A stretch of DNA of 64,000 nt from JAXGQD01 sp040766665 (GCA_040766665.1 JAXGQD010000001.1:186001-250000), one strand, 5' to 3'. Counted from the first letter of the stretch, positions 8,310 through 16,817 are shown. Translations and numbers: made by a program. Notes: generated from the letters alone by a model not told the origin.

Positions 8310-9501
8310 TTAGGCAGTCCTCCAATGTTTTGAAAAATAAATCGATGGCGTCTTCGTCGATGATTAAAGCTGGCAAAAGCCTCAAAGTATGCGCGCCAAT
8401 CGCATTCACCAGTACGCCATGTTCCTGCAAAGCGGTTTTGAGTTCAGCTGCATTAAAGACTTCACTCTCCAGTCCCAGCATCAAACCGAAACCGCGTATT
8501 TCCATGCTCAGCTGCAGGCGCTCAGCCAATGCTTCAGCGGCAGAGCGGAAGTATTCGCCCATCTCTTCGGCGTTGCGCATCAATTCCAGACGTTCCATTT
8601 CGTCTAAAACAGCCAGAGCAGCGCGCGTGGCCAGGGGGTTACCGCCAAAGGTGGTGCCATGATCACCGGGGGCAAAAGCCGCCGCCACCTCTTCCGTGGC
8701 CAGACAAACCGAAATCGGTACGCCGCCGGCCAGACCTTTGGCCAGGGTGATGATATCGGGTTTGATCTCATAAAGTTGACTCGCCGTGAAGCTACCGCAA
8801 CGCCCCATGCCGCTTTGGATTTCGTCGATGATGAGCAGGCTGCCGTTGGCTCTACAGAGTGCGGCAGCGGCCTGCACATATTCATAGTCAAGTGGGTAAA
8901 TACCACTTTCACCCTGCACCAGTTCCAGGAGCAAGGCGCCGACTTCGGGGGTCAAGGCAGCCTTCAGGGCATCCACATCGTTCGCCGGAATATAAGAAAA
9001 ACCTTCCGGTAAGGGGGCATAAGCTTCATTGTACTTGGGTTGACCGGTGGCGGTCACGGTAGCCAGGGTGCGGCCATGGAAAGAGTCTTTCAGGCTGAGG
9101 ATGCCTTTACGTGGCTGGCCTTTTTTATAGAAATAGGCGCGGGTCAGCTTGATCGCCGCTTCGTTGGCTTCAGCACCGGAGTTGCCGAAAAAGGCGCGGT
9201 CCATGCCCGTTAAGGCACAAAGTCGGGCAGCCAGTTCGACTTGCGGTGCATTGTAGTAGAGGTTGGAACAATGAATCAACTTGCCTGCCTGATCGGCAAT
9301 GGCGCTGACCAGGGCCTTGTTGTTGTGTCCCAAAACGGAGACGGCGATACCCGCGAGCAGGTCGAGGTATTTTTTGCCATCTGTATCGTAAACGTAGACA
9401 CCTTCGCCGTGGTCCAGCACCATGCCAGAACGGCTACCGAAGGTGTTCATGTAATGTTCTTTATCTGACTGAATGAGGGCTTGGGTCTTTGATTTTGGCA
9501 T
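8302..9501 (-). CDS. argD: Acetylornithine aminotransferase
   Basis: This 399-residue class III PLP aminotransferase converts N-acetylglutamate semialdehyde to N2-acetylornithine. The PLP lysine is in TLAKGLAGGVPI, and the DEIQSGMGRCG segment holds the Asp that binds the pyridine nitrogen. NSGAEANEAAIKL is the phosphate-binding region. I place the start at the ATG at 9501 (MPKSKTQ), which has AGGAGC at good spacing. A longer reading frame to 9648 exists, but its extra 49 residues would overlap argB and do not resemble the family. The gene lies 25 bases after argB and overlaps argF. Confidence 0.95.
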   Translation of the reverse strand: MPKSKTQALIQSDKEHYMNTFGSRSGMVLDHGEGVYVYDTDGKKYLDLLAGIAVSVLGHNNKALVSAIADQAGKLIHCSNLYYNAPQVELAARLCALTGMDRAFFGNSGAEANEAAIKLTRAYFYKKGQPRKGILSLKDSFHGRTLATVTATGQPKYNEAYAPLPEGFSYIPANDVDALKAALTPEVGALLLELVQGESGIYPLDYEYVQAAAALCRANGSLLIIDEIQSGMGRCGSFTASQLYEIKPDIITLAKGLAGGVPISVCLATEEVAAAFAPGDHGTTFGGNPLATRAALAVLDEMERLELMRNAEEMGEYFRSAAEALAERLQLSMEIRGFGLMLGLESEVFNAAELKTALQEHGVLVNAIGAHTLRLLPALIIDEDAIDLFFKTLEDCLNA

Positions 9502-9526
9502 AATCTGAGCTCCTATAAACCGAAAC

Positions 9527-10402
9527 TTAAAGCTTTTCTCCGGGGTGATAGGGTCGTCGGTATTTGGCCAACATGGTGCCGATACCTTTGTGGGTGAAGA
9601 TTTCCAGCAGTAGGCAATGGGGGATGCGACCGTCGATGATATGCGCACGGTTGACGCCGCGGTCCAGGACGTCGAGACAGGCCTGCACCTTAGGGATCAT
9701 ACCACCGGTAATTTCGCCCGCAGCAATCATCGGTTCGACTTCGGCTTTGGTTAAGACGTGTAAGATTTCTTCGCTGCCACCGGGCAAAACCCGCTTCACT
9801 CCACTGACGTCCGTCAACATCATCAACTTTTCCGCTCCCAGGGCGGCCGCGACCTCGCAGGCCACGGTGTCGGCGTTGATGTTGTAGCTCTGGCCCTGGC
9901 TGTCAATGCCAATGGGCGCAATGACGGGGATGTAATTTGCCTGATTGAGAATCATCAGCAGTTTGGTGTTGACCTGTGCAATATCACCGACGAAGCCGTA
10001 GTCAATAGGCTGTCCGTCTTTCATCCGTTTGATGGGACGGCACTGCAAAAGCCCGCCGTCAATCCCGCTGAGACCGACCGCTTTGGCACCTTGTTTCTGT
10101 AAACGCGCGACGATGTCTTTATTGGTTCTACCGACCAGCACCATCTGGGCGACGTCCATGGTAGCCTCTTTGGTCACACGCAGGCCGTCAATAAATTCGG
10201 ACTTTATCTCCAGCCGATCCAGCATTTTATTGATGTCCGGACCGCCGCCATGCACCAGAATAGGGTTTAGGCCGATGAATTTGAGCAGGGTCACATCCGC
10301 CATCACGGAACTTTTCAGCTGTTCGTCCAGCATGGCGTTACCACCGTATTTGATGACGACCGTTTTGCCAGCTAAACTCTGAATATAAAGCCAAAGCCTC
10401 AA
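9527..10402 (-). CDS. argB: Acetylglutamate kinase, N-terminus apparently frameshifted
   Basis: The kinase core phosphorylates N-acetylglutamate. KYGGNAM near the start, VHGGGPDINKML, and the C-terminal TGGMIPKV segment are family signatures, so the amino acid kinase fold is complete. In this frame the only start is a TTG at 10402. However, the true N-terminus seems to lie in another frame: an ATG at 10487 with a GGGAG site encodes a helix-rich segment ending in AQILIEALALY, which matches the usual argB beginning. Removing one base near 10388-10396 would join the two into about 320 residues. The coordinates given cover the intact core. Either this is a real mutation, with translation starting at the TTG, or a sequencing error. 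Confidence 0.85.
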   Translation of the reverse strand: MRLWLYIQSLAGKTVVIKYGGNAMLDEQLKSSVMADVTLLKFIGLNPILVHGGGPDINKMLDRLEIKSEFIDGLRVTKEATMDVAQMVLVGRTNKDIVARLQKQGAKAVGLSGIDGGLLQCRPIKRMKDGQPIDYGFVGDIAQVNTKLLMILNQANYIPVIAPIGIDSQGQSYNINADTVACEVAAALGAEKLMMLTDVSGVKRVLPGGSEEILHVLTKAEVEPMIAAGEITGGMIPKVQACLDVLDRGVNRAHIIDGRIPHCLLLEIFTHKGIGTMLAKYRRPYHPGEKL

Positions 10403-10487
10403 TCAAAATTTGCGCTTTGCTATGCTCATCCAGCTGTGAGACGTCTATAAATTCTGCAATGAACGATTCTTTTTTCTTTTCCGACAT
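10386..10487 (-). pseudogene. argB: Displaced N-terminal segment of argB
   Basis: Starting at the ATG at 10487, 8 bases after GGGAG and 15 bases after argC, this frame encodes MSEKKKE, an acidic stretch, and then AQILIEALALY, which corresponds to the N-terminal helix of acetylglutamate kinases. It then runs out of frame into the core. The other frame resumes homology with LYIQSLAGKTVV. In arginine-inhibited kinases this N-terminal helix builds the hexamer and takes part in feedback inhibition, so its loss would matter for regulation. Confidence 0.6.
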
Positions 10488-10502
10488 CGTCTTACTCCCG
10501 TT

Positions 10503-11582
10503 CTAGAGGGCAAAAACAATCCCGGTCAGACCGTCAGTCTCGGGATAGCCCGCTAAGATATTCAAGGCCTGTACAGCCTGAGTCGCCGCACCCTTGCCCA
10601 AATTATCCAGGGCGGCAAACACTTTGATCATGCCCGAATCCGGGTCATAGACCGGTGCGATATCAATATAGTTGCTTCCGCGTACAGAGGAAATACGGGG
10701 GAGCTGAGCTGGTTTCAAAACGCGCACAAAAACCTCGTATTTGTAATAGGATTCGTAAAGACTGCAAAGGCTTTCGTTGGAATAGGGGAAGGTTTTGCCA
10801 TTTAAAACAAAGCTTTTACCCAGAGGTTTGGCATAAGCCGTGACCATCATGCCGCGTTTAAAGGGTCCCAGGTGCGGCGTAAAAGCCAATCTCACGTTCG
10901 AGCCTGCAAGTTTGCTCAGTTCCTGAACAATTTCGGGCTGATGACGATGACCGACGACACCATAGGCTTTGTAATCCTCATCCAGTTCACAGAAGCTATA
11001 GTCGACGCTGCTCTTGCGCCCCGCTCCGCTGACACCTGAGACGGCATCGGCAATTAAGCTTTTCGGATCAATCAGGCCCGCTTTGAGTAAGGGGGCAAAA
11101 GCCAAGACCGTACACGTGGGGTAACAACCGGGATTGGAAATGAGCTGTGCCTGACGCAGATTTTCACGGTAGAGCTCAGGTAATCCGTAGACTGCCGTTT
11201 TTAAGAGCTTTGGGGCTGGATGGCTGAGGCCGTATGCTTTTTCATAGTCTTTGACCTTATTAAAGCGAAAGTCGCCGCTGTGATCCAAGACTTTCAAACC
11301 GCGCTCCAACAACTGCGGCACATAGGTGGAGGCGACTCCGTGAGGCAGGGCAGTGATGACCAAATCACAGGACAGGGCAATGGTATCGATATTTGCGGCC
11401 ACCAGCTGAATATCACAAAGGCCGCTGAAAGCGGGGTAGACTTCTGAAAAGAGCTTGCCGCTATAAGTCTCCGAGCTGAGATAGGTGAGGCGGAAGCCGG
11501 GATGTGAAGAGAGTACACGCACAAGTTCGACTCCGACATAACCCGTCGCTCCGATAATACCGACACGCAGTTTGTGATTCAT
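10503..11582 (-). CDS. argC: N-acetyl-gamma-glutamyl-phosphate reductase
   Basis: This 359-residue enzyme reduces N-acetylglutamyl phosphate to the semialdehyde with NADPH. GATGYVG near the N-terminus is the nucleotide-binding loop, SNPGCYPT holds the catalytic cysteine, and GHRHQPEI carries the conserved histidine. The start ATG at 11582 has GGAGG five bases upstream. An upstream in-frame start at 11624 would add 14 residues and lacks a good binding site. It is the first gene of the operon, divergent from the ABC ATPase gene. No argJ follows it, although argCJBD order is common in Firmicutes. Confidence 0.95.
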   Translation of the reverse strand: MNHKLRVGIIGATGYVGVELVRVLSSHPGFRLTYLSSETYSGKLFSEVYPAFSGLCDIQLVAANIDTIALSCDLVITALPHGVASTYVPQLLERGLKVLDHSGDFRFNKVKDYEKAYGLSHPAPKLLKTAVYGLPELYRENLRQAQLISNPGCYPTCTVLAFAPLLKAGLIDPKSLIADAVSGVSGAGRKSSVDYSFCELDEDYKAYGVVGHRHQPEIVQELSKLAGSNVRLAFTPHLGPFKRGMMVTAYAKPLGKSFVLNGKTFPYSNESLCSLYESYYKYEVFVRVLKPAQLPRISSVRGSNYIDIAPVYDPDSGMIKVFAALDNLGKGAATQAVQALNILAGYPETDGLTGIVFAL

Positions 11583-11989
11583 AATGACCTCCATAATCCC
11601 GCAAGCCCGTACCGTAGAAAACACACTGTCTTTCTTTTCCGTTCTGTCTCCAAAGCACGAAGGCCGCGAGCAATGGCAATATTATAGATGAAAAAAAGCG
11701 CTATTTGTGAAAAGCACTAAATTTTAACCTGCTTTTTTGTAGCCTGCGTTTTTTAGATAAAAAAAGCACATGTTAATCACCTGCTTTGAGTGTTTTAACA
11801 AGACCTTAATCAAATATTGGCAAAAGCAAGGATTTATCCACAAAGACGGCAAAAACTTTTTGTGTACTTTCGCTCATAGGCAGTTTAGGTAGGCAATGCT
11901 ATATTAGCTCTAGAGCCCGCAACGCCAGTATTTGCAAGCTTTCAGCGCAGTCATGTTGCGGACCAAAAGAGAACTAGCCGGAGGATAAT
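11583..11989. other. Divergent intergenic region, argC operon and ABC ATPase
   Basis: This 407-base AT-rich gap holds no gene. On the minus strand, TATAAT at 11681-11686 is a possible argC -10 with no clear -35. On the plus strand, TATATT at 11900-11905 with TAGGCA 17 bases upstream is a weak promoter candidate for the ATPase. Two GGCAAAA words occur at 11819-11825 and 11848-11854. I looked for a clear ArgR box (two AT-rich 18-base palindromes) and did not find one I could support. Confidence 0.4.
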
Positions 11990-13105
11990 ATGGCAAACGT
12001 AATTTTAGAACACGTCTACAAAAGGTATGAGGGTGGAGTGGTTGCAGTCAGTGATTTCAACCTGGAAATCGCGCATAAAGAATTCATCATCTTGGTCGGT
12101 CCGTCCGGCTGTGGTAAGTCAACCACTTTGCGTATGGTCGCCGGTTTGGAAGATATTTCCGAAGGCATCATCAAAATTGATGACGAAGTCGTCAATGACA
12201 AACAACCCAAAGACCGCGATATCGCCATGGTGTTCCAAAACTATGCGCTCTATCCGCACATGACCGTTTACGACAATATGGCATTCGGCCTGAAGCTGCG
12301 CAAAGTTCCCAAAGAAGACATCGAGCGCCGCGTGACCGAAGCCGCCAAAATTCTTGAAATCGAGCAATACCTGCAACGCAAGCCCAAAGCGCTCTCCGGC
12401 GGTCAGCGCCAACGTGTCGCCCTGGGCCGTGCCATCGTGCGTGACCCGAAGGTCTTCCTGATGGACGAACCCCTCTCCAACCTCGACGCCAAATTGCGTG
12501 TGCAGATGCGTGTCGAAATCACCCGTCTCCATCAGAGACTGGACACCACCATTATCTACGTTACACATGACCAGACCGAAGCCATGACCATGGGTACCCG
12601 TATCGTCGTCATGAAAGACGGTTTCATCCAACAGGTTGCCAGCCCCTCAGAGCTCTATCTGCACCCCGTCAACGTCTTCGTCGCAGGCTTCATTGGTATG
12701 CCCCCGATGAACTTTATTAACGGTAAAGTCGTGAAGAATGAAAAAGGTATCGGCGTGAAGTTCGGTAACATCGAGCTGACGCTCGACCAAGCGAAGTACG
12801 ACGTGCCCGAAGTCAATGCTTACGTCGATAAAGATGTCGTCATCGGAATCCGTCCTGAAGCGATGGACGACAACCTCGACGCCGTTGCACTGAACCCCAA
12901 CTCCAGCTTTAAAGCCAAAGTGGATGTCGCGGAAATGCTCGGTGCTGAGACTTATCTCTACCTCGCCGCTGAAGGCTTAAGCCTGACTGCTCGCGTGGAG
13001 CCCACCGTCAGTCAGTCAAAAGTCGGCGAAGAGATCACCATTATGGTCGATCCGCAGCGCGTGGCCATCTTTGATAAGGAAACCGAAGTTGCCGTCATGA
13101 CCTAA
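11990..13105 (+). CDS. ABC transporter ATPase of the MsmX/UgpC/MalK type
   Basis: This 371-residue cytoplasmic ATPase would energise carbohydrate importers. The Walker A loop is GPSGCGKST, the Q-loop is in MVFQNYALYPH, the signature is LSGGQRQR, Walker B is VFLMDEPLSNLDAKLR, and the H-loop is in YVTHDQTEA. The C-terminal third, from about residue 235, is the TOBE/OB domain seen in MalK-like subunits. No permease or binding protein gene is adjacent and a terminator follows, so the gene stands alone. This fits the MsmX habit of serving several sugar importers encoded elsewhere; that is inference. GGAGG precedes the ATG. Confidence 0.9.
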   Translation: MANVILEHVYKRYEGGVVAVSDFNLEIAHKEFIILVGPSGCGKSTTLRMVAGLEDISEGIIKIDDEVVNDKQPKDRDIAMVFQNYALYPHMTVYDNMAFGLKLRKVPKEDIERRVTEAAKILEIEQYLQRKPKALSGGQRQRVALGRAIVRDPKVFLMDEPLSNLDAKLRVQMRVEITRLHQRLDTTIIYVTHDQTEAMTMGTRIVVMKDGFIQQVASPSELYLHPVNVFVAGFIGMPPMNFINGKVVKNEKGIGVKFGNIELTLDQAKYDVPEVNAYVDKDVVIGIRPEAMDDNLDAVALNPNSSFKAKVDVAEMLGAETYLYLAAEGLSLTARVEPTVSQSKVGEEITIMVDPQRVAIFDKETEVAVMT

Positions 13106-13160
13106 TAGCACATCGGGATTAGAGCTGCATTTGTATCGTGATTAATAGTTAACTAAGAGG

Positions 13161-13205
13161 GCGGTCAACTCGGGAAAAGTCCGGGGCTGACCGCTTTACT
13201 TTATT
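13161..13205 (+). terminator. Rho-independent terminator of the ABC ATPase gene
   Basis: GCGGTCA at 13161-13167 pairs with TGACCGC at 13188-13194, and CGGG with TCCGG extends the stem inside. The stem is followed by TTTACTTTATTTT. It lies 55 bases after the stop codon. Confidence 0.8.
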
Positions 13206-13244
13206 TTGCCAATGGCTGCTTTGCTTGCAAGCAAGCGGGCAAAA
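13204..13244. repeat. Inverted pair of the TTTTGCC word
   Basis: TTTTGCC at 13204-13210 and GGCAAAA at 13238-13244 flank an inner palindrome GCTTGCAAGC. The pair could form a 7-base outer stem. It begins in the T-tract of the preceding terminator and lies upstream of the PucR-like regulator gene. Confidence 0.5.
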
Positions 13245-13324
13245 CGATAAAATGAGCATAAAATTTGAGCGTTATTCTAGTTTTATAGTGCAACCTGTCA
13301 TTTTTGAGCAGAAAGGCCACAATT

Positions 13325-14437
13325 ATGGATGAAATCAAGCAAGTTCTGAAAACCGCGGAAGACTTCCTGGACCGCGTCGCCACGGTCATTGACCGTGAGG
13401 GGCGTATCATCGCCAGCACCGAAGCCGGGCTGGAAGGTGGGAGCGACACCGCTGCATTGGCCTTCTTTGCAACCGATCAGGGGCAGGGCGTAGCCGAAAA
13501 TAAAAGCTACAAACGCCTCAATCTGGTCAGCGGTGAGGACTACGTCTGCGCCATGGAAGGTACGGACCAAATTTCCTCCACCTATTTGGACCTGCTCTCA
13601 GGCTGGTTAAGTTCTGCACTACAGGACGGAAAAAACGAAGCCGAGCGCGAAGTCCTCTTGAAAAATATTCTCCTGGAAAATGAGTTGCCCGGCGACATCC
13701 CGCTTAAGGCCAGAGAATTCCGTATTCCTTACGCTGCCTTGCGCGTCACTTATTTGGTCAAAATCATCGACGGGGATAGTCTCGAGTGTATGCAGATCAT
13801 GCAGAATCTCTTTCCCAATCACAAGGCGGATTTCCTTTTGCCCATGGATGAGGACAGCATCGTCTTATTAAAAGAAATCGGCCGCGACGAGCGCGATAAA
13901 ATCGAGGAACTGGCACTGCAGATTTTGGAAACCATCAACACGGAATCCATGTCCAAGGTGAAAATCGGTATCGGCATGCCGGTCGAAATTCTGAAAGACT
14001 GCGCCAAGTCATACCGTGAAGCTTCGCTCTCGCTGACGGTGGGTGGCATCTTTGAAAGTGACAGCTATCTGATGCGCTACGACAAGCTTGGCTTGGGTCG
14101 ACTGATTTATCAGCTGCCGCCGACGCTTTGCCAGATGTTCCTGACGGAAGTCTTCCCTGAAGGTAGCTACGACGAGCTGGATTCGGAAACCCTGCGCACT
14201 ATTCAAAAGTTCTTCGAAAACAACCTGAACGGCAGCGAAACGTCCAGACAACTCTTTGTCCACCGCAACACCCTGGTCTATCGTTTGGATAAAGTGCAGA
14301 AGATTACCGGTTTAGATCTGAGAAACTTTGACGACGCCGTGCTCTTCAAGCTGGCATCGATGGTCAGAAAATATCTTGAAAAGCAAAACACACCTCAAGC
14401 GACTCACAAGGCCACGGCTAAATGGTGGAAAAACTGA
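13325..14437 (+). CDS. PucR/CdaR-like transcriptional regulator
   Basis: This 370-residue protein has the layout of the PucR/CdaR group: a variable N-terminal sensory region (about 1-120), a GGDEF-like middle region without the GGDEF motif (about 130-290), and a C-terminal HTH_30 domain. The helix-turn-helix is visible as FFENNLNGSETSRQLFVHRNTLVYRLDKV near residues 296-325, with the typical HRNT(L)xYRL signature. The effector is unknown. I start at the ATG at 13325 because AGAAAGG lies about 9 bases before it; an in-frame TTG at 13304 would add 7 residues. A strong terminator follows, so it is monocistronic. The sugar-ATPase gene just upstream makes sugar or sugar-acid control possible, without proof. 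Confidence 0.8.
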   Translation: MDEIKQVLKTAEDFLDRVATVIDREGRIIASTEAGLEGGSDTAALAFFATDQGQGVAENKSYKRLNLVSGEDYVCAMEGTDQISSTYLDLLSGWLSSALQDGKNEAEREVLLKNILLENELPGDIPLKAREFRIPYAALRVTYLVKIIDGDSLECMQIMQNLFPNHKADFLLPMDEDSIVLLKEIGRDERDKIEELALQILETINTESMSKVKIGIGMPVEILKDCAKSYREASLSLTVGGIFESDSYLMRYDKLGLGRLIYQLPPTLCQMFLTEVFPEGSYDELDSETLRTIQKFFENNLNGSETSRQLFVHRNTLVYRLDKVQKITGLDLRNFDDAVLFKLASMVRKYLEKQNTPQATHKATAKWWKN

Positions 14438-14491
14438 GTCAGGGTTAGTGATAGGTATCAGTTCGATTAAATATTTTTAGTAATTGTAGCT

Positions 14492-14532
14492 TGCCTCCTC
14501 TGCATCTTTTCGTTGCGAGGAGGCAGTTTTTA
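14492..14532 (+). terminator. Rho-independent terminator of the PucR-like gene
   Basis: TGCCTCCTC at 14492-14500 pairs perfectly with GAGGAGGCA at 14517-14525, followed by GTTTTTATT. The 16-base loop is T-rich. Confidence 0.85.
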
Positions 14533-14656
14533 TTAAAACTTCGCTGGGTGGGGTGGAGCGCGCCGTTGCTGCGGCTTGCCCGACGCGAGATTCGGATCCG
14601 TCGCGATGATTGGTGGGCTGCGAAGCCTTCTCTGAATTTTATCAGGAAGCGGTTTT

Positions 14657-14861
14657 TAGCCCACTTTTTACGGGGATGTGGTTGTTGGTGTCCATGAACA
14701 GCTGGCGGACAAGTCAAAAGGCTGTTTTCAGCCCACTTTTTACAGAGATGTGGTGGCGGTGACCACACAGTTGTTAAAAGTGTCACAAAATCGTGTGTTT
14801 GACTCAAGCAAGCACCTCAAACTACCGAAACGACCACATTCCCGTCATTTTTGGCAGAAAA
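14657..14861. repeat. Family B repeats between the regulator gene and ftsE
   Basis: The 680-base gap 14438-15117 has no convincing gene. Two direct copies of AGCCCACTTTTTAC-A/G-G-G/A-GATGTGG start at 14658 and 14730, 72 bases apart. Each is preceded by sequence related to AAGTCAAAAGGCTG or its remnant. GTGTCACAAAATC follows at 14780, and a reverse copy with CCACATTCCCGTCA lies at 14838-14858. The same elements occur in 7118-7312. The stretch 14600-14626 also resembles family C weakly. Confidence 0.65.
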
Positions 14862-14952
14862 GTCGTGTGCCGGCCGATTTAAACGTCGCTCCAAAAGTTC
14901 AGGCGGCACCGCTAAAACCCGGCAATCCGAAACCACTCACAGAGCCGAGCCA

Positions 14953-14982
14953 TTTTCAGAAAGCCGCGATTTGTTGTATAAT
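14953..14982 (+). promoter_or_regulatory. Promoter candidate for ftsEX
   Basis: TTTTCA at 14953-14958 and TATAAT at 14977-14982 are separated by 18 bases. The predicted leader of about 130 bases contains two perfect small hairpins before the ftsE ribosome binding site. Confidence 0.5.
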
Positions 14983-15052
14983 AACCCATTTGAAGGGAGC
15001 GCTGACGCAGTTTGTTAACGCTCCGTTACTTACTTTGTCATTTTTATATGCT

Positions 15053-15088
15053 AAAGTAAGCATACTTTCGGCAGCTATGCGTAGCTGC
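15053..15088 (+). promoter_or_regulatory. Two tandem hairpins in the ftsE leader
   Basis: AAAGTA-AGCA-TACTTT occupies 15053-15068 and GCAGCTA-TGCG-TAGCTGC occupies 15071-15088. Both stems are perfect, with four-base loops. Neither has a T-tract, so they look like RNA stabilising or protein-binding structures rather than terminators. Their role is not known. Confidence 0.45.
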
Positions 15089-15117
15089 GTGAGCTTGCCA
15101 ATAGGAGGCCTAATAAC

Positions 15118-15894
15118 TTGATAGAATTTTCTGATGTCAGCAAGAAGTACTCTTCGCGAAGCCCCTGGGCGCTGCGCCATGTGAACTTCAAAGTTGAAGA
15201 TGGGGAGTTTGTTTTCATCATTGGTGAGAGCGGATCCGGTAAATCGACGCTGATTAAACTTTTGACCTGTGAGGAGCGCACGACCGAAGGTCAGGTGCTG
15301 ATTGACGGGTATAACATCAATACCATGAAAAGGCGTATTGTGCCTTATTTGAGAAGAAACATCGGCATGGTGTTCCAGGATTTCCGCCTGATTCCTTCGA
15401 AGACGATTTATGAAAACGTGGCTTTTGCCCTTGATATCCTGGGCGTACCGCCGAAGACCGTGCGTCGCCAGGTGTCTATGGTGCTTTCAACCGTCGGTCT
15501 GAAAGCCCGTGAAAAAGCGAAACCGGATGAATTGAGCGGTGGTGAACAACAGCGTGTCGGTATCGCCCGTGCGATGGTCAATAACCCCGCCCTCTTACTG
15601 GCGGACGAGCCGACCGGTAACTTGGATCCGGCGAACTCGGAGTCCATCATGGCGCTGCTGGAAGAAATCAATCGCAACGGCACCACGGTGGTGGTCTGTA
15701 CGCATGACCGTTCTTTGGTGAACCGCATGCAAAAACGCGTAATCGAAATCTCCGACGGTTCATTGGTGCGCGACAGAGAACATGGCCTTTACGGTGAAGA
15801 GGTGGAAGATCCGGACTTCTACGTAGAACCCGTCGCCCAACAATCGGAACAGAAAGTGAGAGAGCGCCTGAAAAGCCGTTTCTCCAAACGATAG
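15118..15894 (+). CDS. ftsE: Cell division ABC ATPase FtsE
   Basis: This 258-residue ATPase pairs with FtsX at the division site and drives peptidoglycan hydrolase activation. The Walker A loop is GESGSGKST, the signature LSGGEQQR, and Walker B LLADEPTGNLDP. The start is a TTG with AGGAGG at 15103-15108, nine bases upstream, and the protein begins IEFSDVSKKY as FtsE proteins do. The tail after about residue 225 is polar and longer than in E. coli FtsE. ftsX follows 8 bases later, and two M23 hydrolase genes follow that. Confidence 0.94.
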   Translation: MIEFSDVSKKYSSRSPWALRHVNFKVEDGEFVFIIGESGSGKSTLIKLLTCEERTTEGQVLIDGYNINTMKRRIVPYLRRNIGMVFQDFRLIPSKTIYENVAFALDILGVPPKTVRRQVSMVLSTVGLKAREKAKPDELSGGEQQRVGIARAMVNNPALLLADEPTGNLDPANSESIMALLEEINRNGTTVVVCTHDRSLVNRMQKRVIEISDGSLVRDREHGLYGEEVEDPDFYVEPVAQQSEQKVRERLKSRFSKR

Positions 15895-15902
15895 GATAAA
15901 TT

Positions 15903-16817
15903 ATGCAAGTACGCACATTATTAAACTCATTTAAAGAGAGTTTGAAAAATATCATTCGCCATCCTTTGGTCACCTTGGCTTCTGTTTCCACGGTGGCCTT
16001 GATGTTGATGCTCTTGGGCGCCTTCACGGTCGTCTCACTCAATGCGCAGCACATGATCAAGGAAATTTCGCAGCAGCCCACCGTTTCGGTTTGGGTGGAT
16101 GCGGATGCGACTCCCCAGGAGTTGGGCCTGATTGAGCAGGCCATCACTTCGCGCACGGATGTCGTGGAGTGGTCGAAGAAAACCCCCATGGAAAATTACA
16201 ATGATCTGGTGAAAGACTTGGGTGAAGATTCCAATGTCTTGTCCGGCTATGATCCCGAAAAACTGCCCTATGTCTACAATGTGCGCTTGGAGAGCCCGGA
16301 ATTGGCTTCGACTTTCAAGAAGCAGATTGTCGCGTATTCCGGTGTGCAGCCCAATGACGTCACTTACGACGAGCGCGTGATGCAGACACTCAGCGATACG
16401 ATGCGCTGGGTGAATTTTGCGACTTTGGTGGCTTTTGCCATTATGTGTGTCGTGACGCTCTTTATTATTTCCAACATGGTGCGTATTTCCGTGCTCTCGC
16501 GAGCGGAAGAAATTAACATTATGAAGTATATAGGGGCGACGAACGCCTATATTCGCTTTCCTTACATTTTGGAAGGCGCCATCATCGGCGCTCTGGGGGC
16601 AATCATCGCGTGGTTTGCGGTGCGCATGGCTTACGAAAGCATTTTCTCCAGACTACTGAGAACAGCCGGCGGCGGAGACGGTGCCCTCTCGGCACAGAAT
16701 TTACTGCTGCCTATTTCCCGCGTTTCCTGGCAGGTGCTCTTGATCAGTTTGGTCTTGGGTATTTTGGTCGGCGCGGCAGGCTCTGCGATTTCGGTGCGCA
16801 GACACATTAAGGTATAG
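15903..16817 (+). CDS. ftsX: Cell division membrane protein FtsX
   Basis: This 304-residue protein has the FtsX topology: a cytoplasmic N-terminus, a first membrane helix near residues 20-45, a large outside domain with the PTVSVWVDADATPQE segment, and three more membrane helices in the C-terminal half near residues 175-200, 225-245 and 275-295. EEINIMKYIGATNAYIRFPY is the conserved FtsX/MacB-like cytoplasmic loop. With FtsE it transmits ATP-driven movement to hydrolases outside the membrane. The next gene encodes a coiled-coil M23 protein of the kind FtsX activates. Upstream spacing is 8 bases, with GGATAAAT before the ATG. Confidence 0.94.
   Translation: MQVRTLLNSFKESLKNIIRHPLVTLASVSTVALMLMLLGAFTVVSLNAQHMIKEISQQPTVSVWVDADATPQELGLIEQAITSRTDVVEWSKKTPMENYNDLVKDLGEDSNVLSGYDPEKLPYVYNVRLESPELASTFKKQIVAYSGVQPNDVTYDERVMQTLSDTMRWVNFATLVAFAIMCVVTLFIISNMVRISVLSRAEEINIMKYIGATNAYIRFPYILEGAIIGALGAIIAWFAVRMAYESIFSRLLRTAGGGDGALSAQNLLLPISRVSWQVLLISLVLGILVGAAGSAISVRRHIKV

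Noticed and set aside
7698..8333. Plus-strand open frame of 211 codons
   Set aside because: It is antisense to argF, which has clear catalytic motifs.
9502..9648. N-terminal extension of argD
   Set aside because: The 49 extra residues overlap argB on the same strand, lack family similarity, and the ATG at 9501 has a good ribosome binding site.
11583..11989. ArgR operator upstream of argC
   Set aside because: I looked for paired AT-rich ARG-box palindromes and saw none convincing. A matrix search would be needed.
14678..15121. Plus-strand open frame of 147 codons before ftsE
   Set aside because: It is made of family B repeats and the ftsE leader, with no protein-like features, and its end overlaps the ftsE start region.
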